Shown piece by piece: positions 47,695-58,915 of a stretch of 64,000 nucleotides of DNA. How positions within the stretch are numbered: position 1 is the stretch's first letter; each line of letters opens with the position of its first letter. This DNA comes from Isoetes taiwanensis (lineage: Eukaryota; Streptophyta; Lycopodiopsida; Isoetales; Isoetaceae), in contig JAJEKV010000055.1 in the NCBI GenBank assembly GCA_021234155.1, forward strand, positions 1,729,090-1,793,089. Reading direction: 5' to 3'. The notes below the pieces were generated by a model. It was not told where the DNA came from, did not search any database, and worked only from the letters and a program-made list of their open reading frames with translations. A program made the translations under genes and the position numbers.

Positions 47695-48055
47695 ATTATT
47701 TGTCACGCGTGACAAAAATTTGTCACGCGTGACAAAAGCTACGAAGGTTTTGTCACGCATGACAAATAATATAGCCGTTTATTTGTCACGCATAACAACT
47801 AATATAGCCTTTGTCACGCATGACAAAAATTTGTCACCCGTGACAAACTTTTGTCACGCGTGATAAAGGCTATAAACATTTGTCACGCATGACAAATATT
47901 TGTCACGCGTGTCAAATTTTAGTCTTTTGTCACGGTTTTTGAGTTTGAATTCTTGTCACGAGTTGCAAAAAAAGATTTGCCTTTGTCACGAGTGGCAAAG
48001 TTAAAATGCGTGACAAACTTTATTGGCGTGACAAATTTGCCCGTGACAAAAGACC
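47695..48055. repeat. CACTA right subterminal repeat array
   Basis: About fifteen copies of TTGTCACGCRTGACAAA-type palindromes, including tandem pairs. It mirrors the left array at 44305-44620. Near the end the palindromes degrade to half-sites (GTCACGAGTKGCAAA). Confidence 0.85.
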
Positions 48056-48074
48056 CTTGTGCCTTGTAGTGGGA

Positions 48075-50203
48075 GGTCTTGTCCCATAGGCGACTGCTTT
48101 CCTCGTCGTTCCCCATATCTCCTATGGTGACTGAATTCGTTTCTTTTAGTTGAGATCAAGGTGCTAGAGATGGCCTTTGTGCTTCATTATGGTATGATGT
48201 TACGTATGTTCATGGTAGGTATATTGGTTTAGCGATATGGCTGTTTGATACTCTCGGGCACTTTACTGATCTAGGCTGTGTTTTTCTCTATCTTTTTTCT
48301 CTATCCCGTTTCTTCATGTGTTCCAGTGGCCTACCTTTGTTTCTCTTTCGGCATGATACCGATGTGCAGTCGTTTGGCCATTTTCTCTATCAACGTATGC
48401 CATGTTCATTTTTTCCATTTCATTATATTGGCTCTTGCTTCACCTTCCTCCTTCTATTACCATTAACTCAGTTGTCTCTTCCGTTTCGATTCGTCATTTT
48501 TTTTAGTTTTGACGTTGACAGACCCAATTCTCCACTTCACTTCTTTGCTCTGACTATTCTATTATTTCTGACGTACCCCATTGTGGATTTGTTGCGCTCG
48601 AGTTGCTATATGCCCCTCATTATCTCAATAGTGCCATTGGATATCATTTCTCTTTTTGACGGTACATTCTTTCCTTCATAGAATTCCTTTGGCTTGTTGC
48701 TCTGTTTAACGTTGTTGACCTTATTACTTCTTTTATTGCATGGTTCCGTCTCTGGTTTCTTTGTCTTTTTGTTCTTTTCTATTCCTAGGAAGGCTAGTTC
48801 GGTTTATAGTATCTTTGATCCTTTTGCATGCCACATTTAGTCATTTGCTTCAGATTAACTTTTGCTTCGCATAAATATTGATCCCTTTGTGCCATTTACT
48901 TGTGGTTGGTACCTCTAACTCCTTTTATGTCGTTGTTTTAGTTGTTTCACTCGGGTCTTTTGCATAACTTTTCTATACTTCTAACTGCGAGTGCACCTTT
49001 GCCAAGTGCGCTAAATTTTTTTCTATTCTTAGTCCAGTTTATCACAGTTGTCCTTTTTGCTCTAGGTTCTGTTTCTTTCCTTGATATCATCATTCCAGTT
49101 ATTCTGTATTCCCTGGACATGTTTTGCTATTCTAATCCATCCATTTGCCATTGCTTCATTATCTAAATGTGCTTTTTTCCCTCCTTTGCTCATCGTTTTT
49201 CCATGTTTTCCCTTTTTCCAAGTACTTGGTGCCTTTATCTCCATTTGTTCCAGTCTATCAGTCGATTTGTTTGTTTCTAGGTGTTTTATATTGGGTCACT
49301 TGGGTCACTTGGGTTGTTTCTATGTCTTTCGCATTGATCTTTTGTTGTCTCGATTTATGAATTCACTCCACTTGTTCCATGTGTCCCATCAGCTACGTTT
49401 GTGCATTCTATTTTGTTGCAGTGACCTTTGTAGACTCGTTCTGCCCTTTCTTTATACCACATTTTCAATCGCTTTTATTAGATTCTACATGCTTCATTAT
49501 GGGTTTGGTACGCTCCATTTTGCTATACACTCCTCATTATCTCGTTAGCTCCATTTGCTATCATTTCTCTATTTGGTTGTGTTTGCATTGTTTCCTTAAT
49601 TTATTTTCTTTAGCTTATTGTTCCGTTTAACTCTAGTGACATTATTAGTCGCATTTGTTCCTTCTTTGGGTTTCTTTGTCTTCTTGCTCCTTTTTTCTAT
49701 TGCTAGTTAGGATAGTTTGCTTTTATAGTATCTTTGTTAGTGTAGTATTTATTGGTACATTAGTCATTTGAGATCGTTGCTTTGATGATGACATCATGTT
49801 CGTAGCTCTGCCTGCTGTTGTCCCATAAGTTCCTTCCCTCATCTCTTACTGCACTATTCCATTGTCTTCTTCATTCTTATGTTCCCGTTTCCATCTCTCA
49901 TAGCATTCCTCCATCGTGTTCTCCTTCATTTTATTCATTCCATTGTTTGCATTCCGGCATTACTTGCTCTTTCTGCTTCTTCATTGTTCCTTTGTCTCTG
50001 TCTTCTCTTTATCCCCTTTTCCCTCCATTTTTCTTAGTTTCTCTTCCTTCGTTTTACTCTGATTGCCATCAGCCTTATCTATGCATTCTTTTCCAGTGAC
50101 CTTGTAGACTCGTTTCTCCCTTTCTTTATACTATATTTCTCTTTAGCTTCTCTTCTTTTCAGTTTACATGCTGAGTAGTTTTTTGAGTTTGTTCCTCTTC
50201 TAT
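48075..50203. repeat. T-rich region with diverged tandem duplications
   Basis: Segment 48560-48840 resembles 49480-49745 (shared words CCTCATTATCTC, TATCATTTCTCT, TTATAGTATCTTTG) at about 920-bp offset, and 49380-49460 resembles 50065-50140 (GTGACCTTKTAGACTCGTT). No gene is recognised; Phe/Ser-rich frames are compositional. Confidence 0.6.
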
Positions 50204-50241
50204 CGGCCAGTATATGCCTATCATAGGACCCATCCTAGGAA

Positions 50242-50395
50242 TGCCATGGTTCTATTGCGACAGCAATAGAACCGACATTCCTTGGATGGGGACGTCTCTT
50301 TGTCACTCTTCCTATTTATTCGGCTTCTCTTCATTGTTCTATCATCGGCCTTCTCTTGAGCTAGATTTCTCCTTCTTCTCTATCCTATCAGTTTC
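50242..50395 (+). repeat. ~150-bp dispersed repeat Y with terminal hairpin, copy 2
   Basis: Near-identical to 37484-37636, with the same perfect hairpin at 50248-50273 (11-bp stem, loop GACA). Confidence 0.8.
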
Positions 50396-50489
50396 CCTCA
50401 CCCTCCCTCCCTTGATGGTTTTTTCGTTTGATCGTGTTCGTTATTTCCTTTTCTATGACCTTTAAATTTGCATTCTTTATTTCCTCAGC

Positions 50490-50800
50490 GTGGCTTTGTA
50501 GCCTCTGAGGCATACTTATTGGTTTACTCTTTCTCGGCATGGCACTAGTATTTTATTTATTTATTCATGTTTTCTCTGATTGTGGCATTGTAGCCTCCGA
50601 GAGTCAATATTTATTATTTATGTTTTCTCTCTCGTGGTATTTGTTGCCTCCGGACATCATATATATTATTTTTTTTTTCACACAGTAGCCTCCGAGGCAA
50701 AAGATCGATCGGTTGTTTTTTCCCGCGATGGTCATTCCATGGGCGGTTCCCGATTGGTCGGCTTGTTGTTTCTTTCTCGGTGGCCTGAGCCTCCGAGTCT
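50490..50800 (+). repeat. Degenerate tandem repeat with TAGCCTCCGAG core
   Basis: The core GCCTCYGAG or GCCTCCGGA recurs at about 50502, 50597, 50648, 50688 and 50791, several times followed by T-rich sequence with TTTATTTAT and GTTTTCTC. Confidence 0.5.
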
Positions 50801-51479
50801 TCTTGCCTATGGCATCTAACTCATTGACGGGTTATTTTTCTTTCAGCCTTGATTCTGCAGGATTATTTAAGGTCTTGTGGTTGCCATAGTGCGTGGGGGT
50901 CGTGCTTCAACTATTTTCTTGGGTTTCCTCAAAAACCTAAGAAGGCGTGGTTCTTCTTCCCGATGAGGAGCAATCACCGGGTCTTCTCACCTTTGCATCG
51001 ACCAAGTGGTGGATAAAACCATTTTTTATGTTGTATTCTTCAGTTTCATCATGCTCTCGATGATTGTCTAGTTTCAGAGCATTTAAAGTTCATATTTCCA
51101 AATTTATCTATCCCTAGTGAGGGATCCATTTGTACTCAATGTTTTACAAAGCTCAATGAGAATACCACTTCACTTCGGCCAGTATATGCCTATCATAGGA
51201 CCCATCCTAGGAAAGACTCATGCATAAAGTTCCTGCTATAAGTGATTGTGATCCTCCTCAGATTGGACATGGCTGTACCTGTGTGCCTGAATATTCCATC
51301 GGGATATGAGCTTGTTTTTCCTTTCAACAAGCTTTAAGACATTGTGGGCCCAATGTCGCGATATAAGCAAGGTTGGAGAGACGAGCATCACCACGTTCTA
51401 AAACTAGATGAGATGACGGTTCCATGCGGCCCTTTGAAGGGGTAAGAAACTTGTGTTTTGCAGTAGAATTTGATATGTG

Positions 51480-52440
51480 ATTGTCGACTTCACTGCGAGC
51501 ACTTGACCTAAGAATGCCTTCTCCACCTGTTCTAGATCATTCTACTAGAGGGGGGTATCACCGGGCTCCAGACCTCTACCAAGGCCCAAAACAATTGCAA
51601 CTGATGGCTCCAAGCATAGAGCTCTGCTTTCTGACTATTATTCTACATAGCATACAGTCCTTTCCAACTTGTTGTGATGCGCAACTGGATGGAAGCATCC
51701 TAGTATGTGGTAATAGGAAACTCCACTACCAAATACTTGTAAGTGGGAGCCAACTCCATATTTTGACATAAATAGGTGAAGGAGGGACTCCATGGCTGGT
51801 GTGAGGATGAAACTACTAGTACCTTCGTCTTGGCCAAGATAGTCCGCATGCCAATGAATTGTCAAAGGATATCCAAAGCATCCAAATGGTGTTGCATGTC
51901 GTCTGAGGTCCAGGTTAAGAGGTCCACATACATAGCTAGATGAGGTGCCAAAATCTGGTGCACGAACCGAGACCCCCATCCCGGCAAGTTAAGCTTCCAA
52001 TTGGCAGGCCAATGAGTGTCTGGGAGAACGGGCAACCCTAGCGTACTCCAATATCATTGATGATTGGTTTTCCTGATGGTGTTAGTCTACCGGAGAGTAC
52101 CTCATCTAATCTGCATATCGCATTTTGCAAATCCATTAAGGCTCTCAACTGCCTCGATCTATCCCATAACATGTCTTGAGGCACAGACCAAAGTCCACAA
52201 AGCAATAGTACAGATCTGACCAATGGTGGAATGGTGTTGCCAGAATCCTGCCTGCATAGGATCTTTACTTCCTTTGCGCACATTGTCAATTGCTGCCCAA
52301 GAATGCCAGCCAGCAATTTTGCAAAGAGTGAATTGACCATGATGGTGTGATAATTGGCTGAACAGTGAGGGTCACCCACGTTGTATATTGGAACTGCTCT
52401 GCTAGTGGTCCACTGTGGGGGAAGATGTATGATTATGATG
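51480..52440 (-). mobile_element. Decayed LINE fragment, minus strand
   Basis: The minus strand gives FAKLLAGILGQQLT near 52320 (compare AKLLASILERRLT in the LINE at 1-3290) and, further along, LGQDEGTSSFILTPAM. The plus-strand text CTTGGCCAAGAT..CATGCCAATG..AAGCATCCAAATG at 51830-51895 parallels 1060-1115. It is a related LINE with many more transitions and frameshifts, covering only the reverse transcriptase and the following region. Confidence 0.65.
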
Positions 52441-52805
52441 AATGGCAGATAATCCGAAATGGCTATAATTCGAATAAGTCAAATAGCTATAATTCTAAAC
52501 TCCATTTTCTAGGGTGTTAAATCTTTGTATGATATAACTCTATGCACCACATCTTTGTATGATAAAACTCTATGTACCACATTGATCCTACAACACATAA
52601 GCTGTAATATAATAAGCAGCGCCTTGACTGTAGCCATAAGCACTTGAATTGTGAACTTCTATTTAGGTGGAGCGTGGTTTAAGAATTGTCCACCATGCAT
52701 GGTTGATGGAAAAGGGCATGCATGAATTACATAGAATATCACTAGGATGCTCCTTAGGACCCCTTTTGTAGTTTTACTTTTGATCATAACATATTATACT
52801 ATTTT

Positions 52806-53602
52806 TACTTCGGAGAATGCAAGTAGCAGGATAATCAGCATATTTTTTATAAAACTATAATTACTTGTAAGGCATGGTGTAGTTTCAGAGTACTTATGCA
52901 TTTTCAAAGTAGACCCCATGTCTTCGAGTGAGAAAGATTCAAACTTGGCATTTTTGTTATGAAGCTTTAACAAGTTAGAATCTAGCTTTGCTTTAAAGGC
53001 CATTGTCGTTTTTTTTTAAAGACGTTTCTTTGCTACCACCTATGCTTTAAAGACAATTGTCATTGTTCTAACAATTTTAGACAGAACTTCAATTTCTTTT
53101 CTACCAAGTGACTTTTTCTTGAACATGGAGATTTCATTTTGTAGTTCAAATATTGGACATTTTCTTGCATATGGAAACTTGCCAGTTGCAATTGCATGGT
53201 TTAAAAATCAGTGGGATTAAGAAATAGTAGTTGTCAATTCGATGCAAATGGAATGCAGTTAAATATGGATAATGCAGGGGAAAAAAAAAAGATGCTCCGT
53301 GGTTGATTGAGAGATTTTGCACTTAAGTGTTTATGTTTCTTGTCTTTTTTAGATACCAGCATTTGTTATTCAGTGCATTCGAGCTTCAATCTAGTCTCAA
53401 TTTGCAGACTCTTCTTTGATTTGGTACATATGATTATCATAAACAAATCTATCAAGAAGATGCACATGTACCAAAACGACTTATGATATTAAAATTCCAA
53501 GTGCAAATAGGCAAACAATACAGTTACAGTACCAAAATTCATTAATACGATGGAAAATAGATTACTATATTACTATTCTATTCTATTCTTAAATGAAGTT
53601 GG
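52806..53602. repeat. Host repeat unit, partial copy C
   Basis: Matches 57612-58440 with small deletions, for example the loss of about 30 bp at 53350. Both edges are abrupt. It lacks the EF-hand gene, the SINE and the Helitron. Confidence 0.85.
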
Positions 53603-54866
53603 ATGATTCCATTGAAGCTATAGAGTGGGTATATCACTAACTATGTATTTATGTGGCTGTGATTGCATTGTTTTCTTGCCTCAATATATCATGTTGATTT
53701 TATAGAAAATTGGGCGCACTTGATTTTGTGTCTTTGGGTCGCATTAGTTGTTTCTCCATGGATCTTTGACATTCGTGTCTGAACCAATCCTTCGTTCCTA
53801 TAACAACAAACAACAACTATCTATCTATTTCTAAGATTGTAAATGTGTAGATAATACAAAATATCCATAACCAAGTTGTCAAGATGTTATGTTCCAAGGT
53901 GCCAAGGTATTCTGTATTTGTGGATGGCATGAGAACAAAGTAACCAAGTTGCCAGGGTGTTATGTTCCAAGGTGCCAAGGTATTATGTATCTATGGATGG
54001 CATGAGAACAAAGATCAAACAGATAGTTTATTCAAACAACTACAAGTTCTCCTCAATGAATCAAGATATGTGCGTACAACATTGTATTTTATATAATGAA
54101 TACATAAGATCCTTTTAAGAAGTTTACATAAAGACAAATTTAAATGAACAAATGAACGAATGAATTCATATATAAGGGTGAATGCGTATTTGCACACCTT
54201 GGACTTTTGAAAGTTGGTGTTCTCATGTAAAATTCCGCTTGGAATTGTGAAAGCTGGTATCTTCATAAATGTATATTTGCACACTTTGGAAATTTGAAAG
54301 TTAGTATTTTTATGTAAAATTACTATACCTCAACCCAATGCTGGATATACATTTAACCTATAGTGTCTCCAAGTTCAACAACATATGGCATTTTGATTAG
54401 AATTTTTTTCCAAATACAAAAACAATAATAGAAAATTAACAAAGATGACCCCCTCCGTGTTGTATTATATTAGTTTGTTCAAATCAAAGATCTTTGTAAC
54501 TCTCAATATAATACAAGCTATATTGTGTGACTTAACCATTTACATGTTCCGATAGAACCCAAAGAACCTTGGCACCACCTTTATGCCCACCTTTGCAAAG
54601 AGATAGACTTTGACTATAGTTATAGCCTTACCTAAAACATGTTCCTATTAACAACAAACACCCATTCATACTTGCTATGTTCAAGTGCCACTCAAACCTC
54701 AAAAAGATACAAAATATGCAACACTATCTAACATGAAGGAGCTTAGGTTTCCTTTAAAACATTGTTAAAGCTTGCGTAAAACATTTGTTAAATTAAAAAT
54801 GAATACAAAAGTTGGATTATTAAGAACGTTTTCTCATTGTGGCAAAAATTTACATGAACGAACTTA
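53603..54866. other. AT-rich DNA, no gene seen
   Basis: Contains a local duplication (AAGTTGCCAGGGTGTTATGTTCCAAGG-like text at about 53873 and 53943) and short meaningless frames. Confidence 0.5.
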
Positions 54867-54896
54867 TGCCCAAATAACACCGGGCACCATTATTAG
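54867..54896 (+). mobile_element. Degenerate Helitron-type 3' terminus
   Basis: ATGCCC..CCGGGCACCATTATTAG then T has the same form as the ends at 22583-22610 and 24566-24593, including GGGCACCAT, but the CTAG is TTAG and the stem is short. Confidence 0.4.
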
Positions 54897-55199
54897 TAAG
54901 TAAATATGTATCATGTATCAAAAAATTCCCTAGATTGAGGGAGCTGGATTGGCCATCCTATTGAGAGGCCGGAAATTTAATTTATTAGAGTTTTTCAATC
55001 CCAAATCAAAAGTTTTGAAAGAATAGAATATATTTTTTAACGTCCGCAAGAATACAATAGATCATTTTGACCCATACAATTTTTGAAAAACAATACTACT
55101 AGGATTAAAAAAGATTTTTTCCAGGAAAACCTTGCGAAAATGATACTAGACAAGCCCCTGATAATTATACTCTTTAATCAAAGAATTGCAAACTAATAT

Positions 55200-56435
55200 C
55201 CTGAGGGAGGAGGCAAAAGGAAAGGATTTAAGGGTTAAAGGAAAGCCAAAAGGAAAAGGGAAGGAGAAAGGGAAAAGAGAGAAATGAAAAGGGAGGGAAA
55301 AGGGAAAAGGGGAAGGAAAGGGAGGGATTCATAAAATAAAATGAAAAAAAAAAAAGGGAAAAAAGAAAATGAAAAAGGTGAAAAGCGAAAGGGAGAAAAA
55401 ACCCTTTAGAAAATTGTTAAAAGGGAAAAGGGTATTAAATTAAAAGTGGTAAATAGAAAACGAAAAAATGGAAATGTGTAAGGAAAAGGAAAGGAGAATA
55501 GCCTAAAAGGGAATAGGAGGGAAGGGCAAAAAGGAAAAGGAGAAAAGGAAAGGTAAAATAGGGAAACTGAAAGGGAGGATGGGGGGTAAGGGGGGAAATA
55601 GAAAATGGGAAAAGGAAATGTGAAAGGGGAAAGGGATAAGGGAAGGGGAAAAAAGGAAAAAAAAAACAGGAGAAAGGGGATGGAAAAAAAGGGAAGGGGA
55701 AAACAAAAAAAAAAAAAGGGAAATTTTAGTTCCCTAATCAAATTTGAACCTTTTTGAAGAAAGAAGAAGAGAAAAAATGGATGGGGAAATAAAAATGGGA
55801 AGGGAAAAAAGAGAAAAGGGATGCGGAAAAAGAGAGAAAATAGAAAAAAGAGAAAATAAAAAGGGGAGAGGATATAGAAAAAAGGAAAACAAAAGGGTAA
55901 AATGCTAAAAAGGAAATGGGAGAGAAAAAGGGGAAAGGGAAAATAGGAAAACAAAAAGCAGGAGTGGAAAAAAGAAAAAGAAAAAGAAAAAGAAAAAGGG
56001 AAACATGAAAGGAAAAAGGAAAATGAGAATGCAAAAAGGAGAAGAGTGGGGAAAGACAAAAAGGAAAAAGGACATGGGCAGGTGCAAGTCCCACCAACCA
56101 CGCCTTCAACAACAAAAAAAAAAAAAGAAAAAGAAAAAGAACAAGGGGGAAGGCAAAAAAGAAAAGTGAAATGTTAAAGTAGAAAGATGAGGGTAAAAAT
56201 GGGAAGGGAAAACAGAAAAAGGGAAAAGTAATGAGAAAAGAGGAAATGAAGGGAAAAGCGGGAAAACAAAAAGGGAAAACAAAAATAGGATAAAAGAGAA
56301 GAAAAACAAGAAGGAAAAAGCGTAAAAAAAAAGAGGAGGAAAGGAAAATGACAAAAATGGAAAAAGTTGGAATGTGATTATGGAAAATGAATGATGAGAA
56401 AATGGAGAAGGGGGAAGAGGAAAAAGTGATCATAT
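55200..56435 (+). repeat. Purine-rich dispersed repeat, copy 3 (longest)
   Basis: About 1.2 kb of nearly pure A/G on the plus strand. 55260-55580 matches 4110-4440; 55575-56150 matches 16767-17064; 56165-56330 matches 17640-17825. It is therefore a defined repeat and the best copy in the window. The minus-strand frames of up to 231 Phe/Ser/Pro residues are shadows. Such mirror-rich purine DNA can form triplex structures. Confidence 0.8.
56071..56113 (+). mobile_element. 5'-truncated SINE fragment
   Basis: GACATGGGCAGGTGCAAG and CACGCCTTCA followed by an A-rich run match the last ~45 bp of the SINE at 31245-31390. The same fragment is in copy A at 16993-17036, so it predates duplication of the unit. 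Confidence 0.75.
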
Positions 56436-56512
56436 ATTTTCATCGTGTAATTTTATAAACGTGAATTAATTCAACAATTGCATCAATTTATCATTTACCA
56501 TTCATAGTTTAT

Positions 56513-56540
56513 GCCCAGTAATGCTGGGCACCATTTCTAG
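56513..56540 (+). mobile_element. Helitron-type 3' terminus in copy D (H2)
   Basis: Hairpin GCCCAG-TAATG-CTGGGC (56513-56529), 7 nt, CTAG (56537-56540), T. Identical to 22583-22610, so this end was already present when the unit was duplicated. Confidence 0.6.
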
Positions 56541-56694
56541 TTTGTTCTAATGCTTAGTCCAATAACAATGCAATAGAAAATATACATCAAGTTGATCATC
56601 AAATCAGATAGCATGTGCAGTACTCTACTGATTTATGAAGTGTATCTTGATGCTTATTCTATGCTTAACTATCATTCTCTTGTAGTAACAATGA

Positions 56695-57252
56695 TTACAT
56701 TATAGTGCAAAGGGCAGAGATATCAGTAAGGACGCTAGTGGCTACAGACTTGGCTCCCCATACTAGCAATTCCTTAGAGGGATCAGAAGATGAGATATTA
56801 TACTGTATCACAGCCTGAGAGTTGCTAGAGGACGATCTATTATACAGTACTGTAGATTGGGAGCTGTCAGAAGATGTGCCACTTCCATAAGATAAAAGTG
56901 CCCCATGAGGCCTCGTGCGACACTGATCGCACTCGTTGGGGTTGAACAAAATATACTTGCAGTCTTTACAAAATCGTTCGGTCTTCATGATGAAGTAGAG
57001 TGTAATACACTCCTCAAAATCCAACATCTCATCTCTGTTCCTATCCAGGATGTTAAAGTAGCTCAGAATCTGATCTCTCATATGTTGTTCTACCAAAGCT
57101 GCGTAGAGCTCATTCCTAGTTATTCCACCATCATTGTTCTTATCCAAGGACTCAAACAGGTATTTGCACTCTTTCTTCTGTGCCGCTGGAAGGTCATTGT
57201 AGAAATATTGTGCCCTTTTGTGGAGGGCATCTAGTTTTGACATATTTGCCAT
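56695..57252 (-). CDS. EF-hand calcium-binding protein with a four-cysteine zinc-ribbon-like motif, 185 aa
   Basis: A single unbroken frame from ATG (57252) to TAA (56695). An N-terminal helical region (MANMSKLDALHKRAQYFY) is followed by EF-hand 1, FESLDKNNDGGITRNEL (about residues 33-49, loop residues D, N, D, G, E in place), and EF-hand 2, FNILDRNRDEMLDFEEC (about 65-81, usable D, N, D, D, E ligands). Then comes ERFCKDCKYILFNPNECDQC (about 91-110), two CxxC pairs likely to bind zinc. The C-terminus is Ser-rich, then hydrophobic. No signal peptide or membrane segment is clear. It is probably a calcium-responsive protein; I do not recognise a named gene. It lies in a repeated unit and its partner at 22765-23338 is broken, so expression is uncertain. 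Confidence 0.7.
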   Translation of the reverse strand: MANMSKLDALHKRAQYFYNDLPAAQKKECKYLFESLDKNNDGGITRNELYAALVEQHMRDQILSYFNILDRNRDEMLDFEECITLYFIMKTERFCKDCKYILFNPNECDQCRTRPHGALLSYGSGTSSDSSQSTVLYNRSSSSNSQAVIQYNISSSDPSKELLVWGAKSVATSVLTDISALCTIM

Positions 57253-58915
57253 ATCCTTCTTTAAGAAAAAGAAAGCAACCCAAATCTACCTATGATGCTT
57301 CTCACAAGTCTTCTCCTTTTGTTCGGCAAGCTGGCTAAATACAGGAAATTGAATAGGAGATTTTTCCTTGCATATTTCTTAAAGACATTAATTGCTTGTA
57401 AGTCATGGCGTAGTTTCTGAGTACTTACGCACTCAGCCTTCTTTCTTCTCTGCCATTGATAGTTCCTCGTAGAAGTATTGTGCCCATTTGTGAAGGTTAT
57501 CTATTTCTGCCATCCAATCAAAATCTCCCTATGAATATTCACATACTTTTCCTTTGTTGTTTGTGATGGCTAAAAACAAAAAATTGAAGAGGAATTTTTT
57601 CCTTGGGCCTTCGGAGAATGCAAGTAGCAGGATAATCAGCATATTTTTTAGAAAATTATAATTGCTTGTAAGGCATGGTGTAGTTTCAAGGTACTTATGC
57701 ATTTTCAAAGTAGACCCCATGTCTTCGAGTGAGAAAGATTCAAACTTGGCATTTTTGTTATGAAGGCTTTAACAAGTTAGAATCTAGCTTTGCTTTAAAG
57801 ACCATTGTCGTCTTTTTTAAAGACGTTAGACTAGACTTCATTTTCTTTGCTACCACCTATGCTTTAAAGACAATTGGCATTGTTTTAATGATTTTAAACA
57901 TGACTTCAATTTCTTTCCTACCAAGTGATTTTTTCTTGAACATGGAGATTTCATTTTGTAGTTCAAACATTGGACATTTTCTTGCATATGGAAACTTGTC
58001 AGTTGCAATTGTATGGTTTAAAAATCAGTGGGATTAAGAAATAGCAGTTGTCAACTCGATGCAAATGGAATGCAGTTAAATATGGATAATGCAGAAAAAA
58101 AAAATGATGCCCCGTGGTTGATTGAGGGACTTAAGTGTTTATGTTTCTTGTCTTTTTCAGGCAACGTGATGCGTCAATAAGACCCAAGTGTGGCATTTGT
58201 TATTTAGTGCATTCGAGCTTCAATCTAGTCTCAATTAGCAGACTCTTTTTTGATTTGGTAGATATGATTATCATAAACAAATCTATTAAGAAGATGCACA
58301 TGTACCAAAACGACTCATGATATTAAAATTTCAAGTGCAAATAGGCAAACAATACAGTTACAGTGGCATGCTTCCATATAATAACTCAAAATTCATTAAT
58401 AAGATGGAAAATAGATTAGTATATTGTCAGTAAATGAAGTTGGATGGTGTTTTTCCAAACTTAAAATTATATTTAGAAAGCCCCTCCCTCTCCAACCGGT
58501 TAAAAACCCCCTCCTTTTTGTTACCAAGCTGTAAAAGCAGGCTTGGGGCAGGGGTGGGGGGAGAAGGGTTTTGAGTAATGGGATGGCAAATGAAGATATT
58601 TTGAATATAGATGTTGTAGTGAGAATAAGAGGTCATAAATAAGTAGAAGACAATTGTCTTGGTCGCATAAATAAATTGAGGATAAAATATATATTGTCTT
58701 CGTGGCCATTTAAGTTGTGAGACATGTGTGTCCATTGAGTGGCACAAAGGCACACCAAGAAACTTTGACAAAGTCATGCTTAATAGACATTGTGTGGAGT
58801 TGTTGTAAGTCATAATCTCTTTCCTTTGTATTATGCATTTGCATGCGGATCATTACATGGCGTTATTGTAAAGTCATAAGTTATTGCTATTAATTGTGCA
58901 TTTGCGCGTAGAGTT

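Larger units (their letters stand above)
44279..48071 (-). mobile_element. Complete CACTA (En/Spm) DNA transposon, 3793 bp
   Basis: It starts CACTAGTAGAG and ends CTTGTAGTG (the reverse complement is CACTACAAGG, the standard CACTA terminus). It is flanked by a 3-bp target duplication GGA (44276-44278 and 48072-48074). Both subterminal regions are packed with the palindrome TTTGTCACGCGTGACAAA and variants. The interior carries, on the minus strand, a SET-like frame and a spliced Transposase_24-like gene. The large TNP2-type transposase is absent, so it would need a helper. The host sequence on both sides rejoins as GAGGGAGGTC within the T-rich region. Confidence 0.92.
50204..51213 (+). repeat. 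38-bp direct repeats flanking a ~0.93-kb segment
   Basis: The same 38 bp, starting CGGCCAGTATATGCC and ending CCCATCCTAGGAA, is at 50204-50241 and 51176-51213. The enclosed segment starts with repeat Y. It is too long for a normal transposon target duplication; a tandem duplication or template-switch event is more likely. Confidence 0.85.

Noticed and set aside
37484-50395. An LTR retrotransposon with the two Y repeats as LTRs
   Set aside because: The repeats are only ~150 bp, lack TG..CA ends, a primer binding site or polypurine tract, and no gag-pol was found between them.
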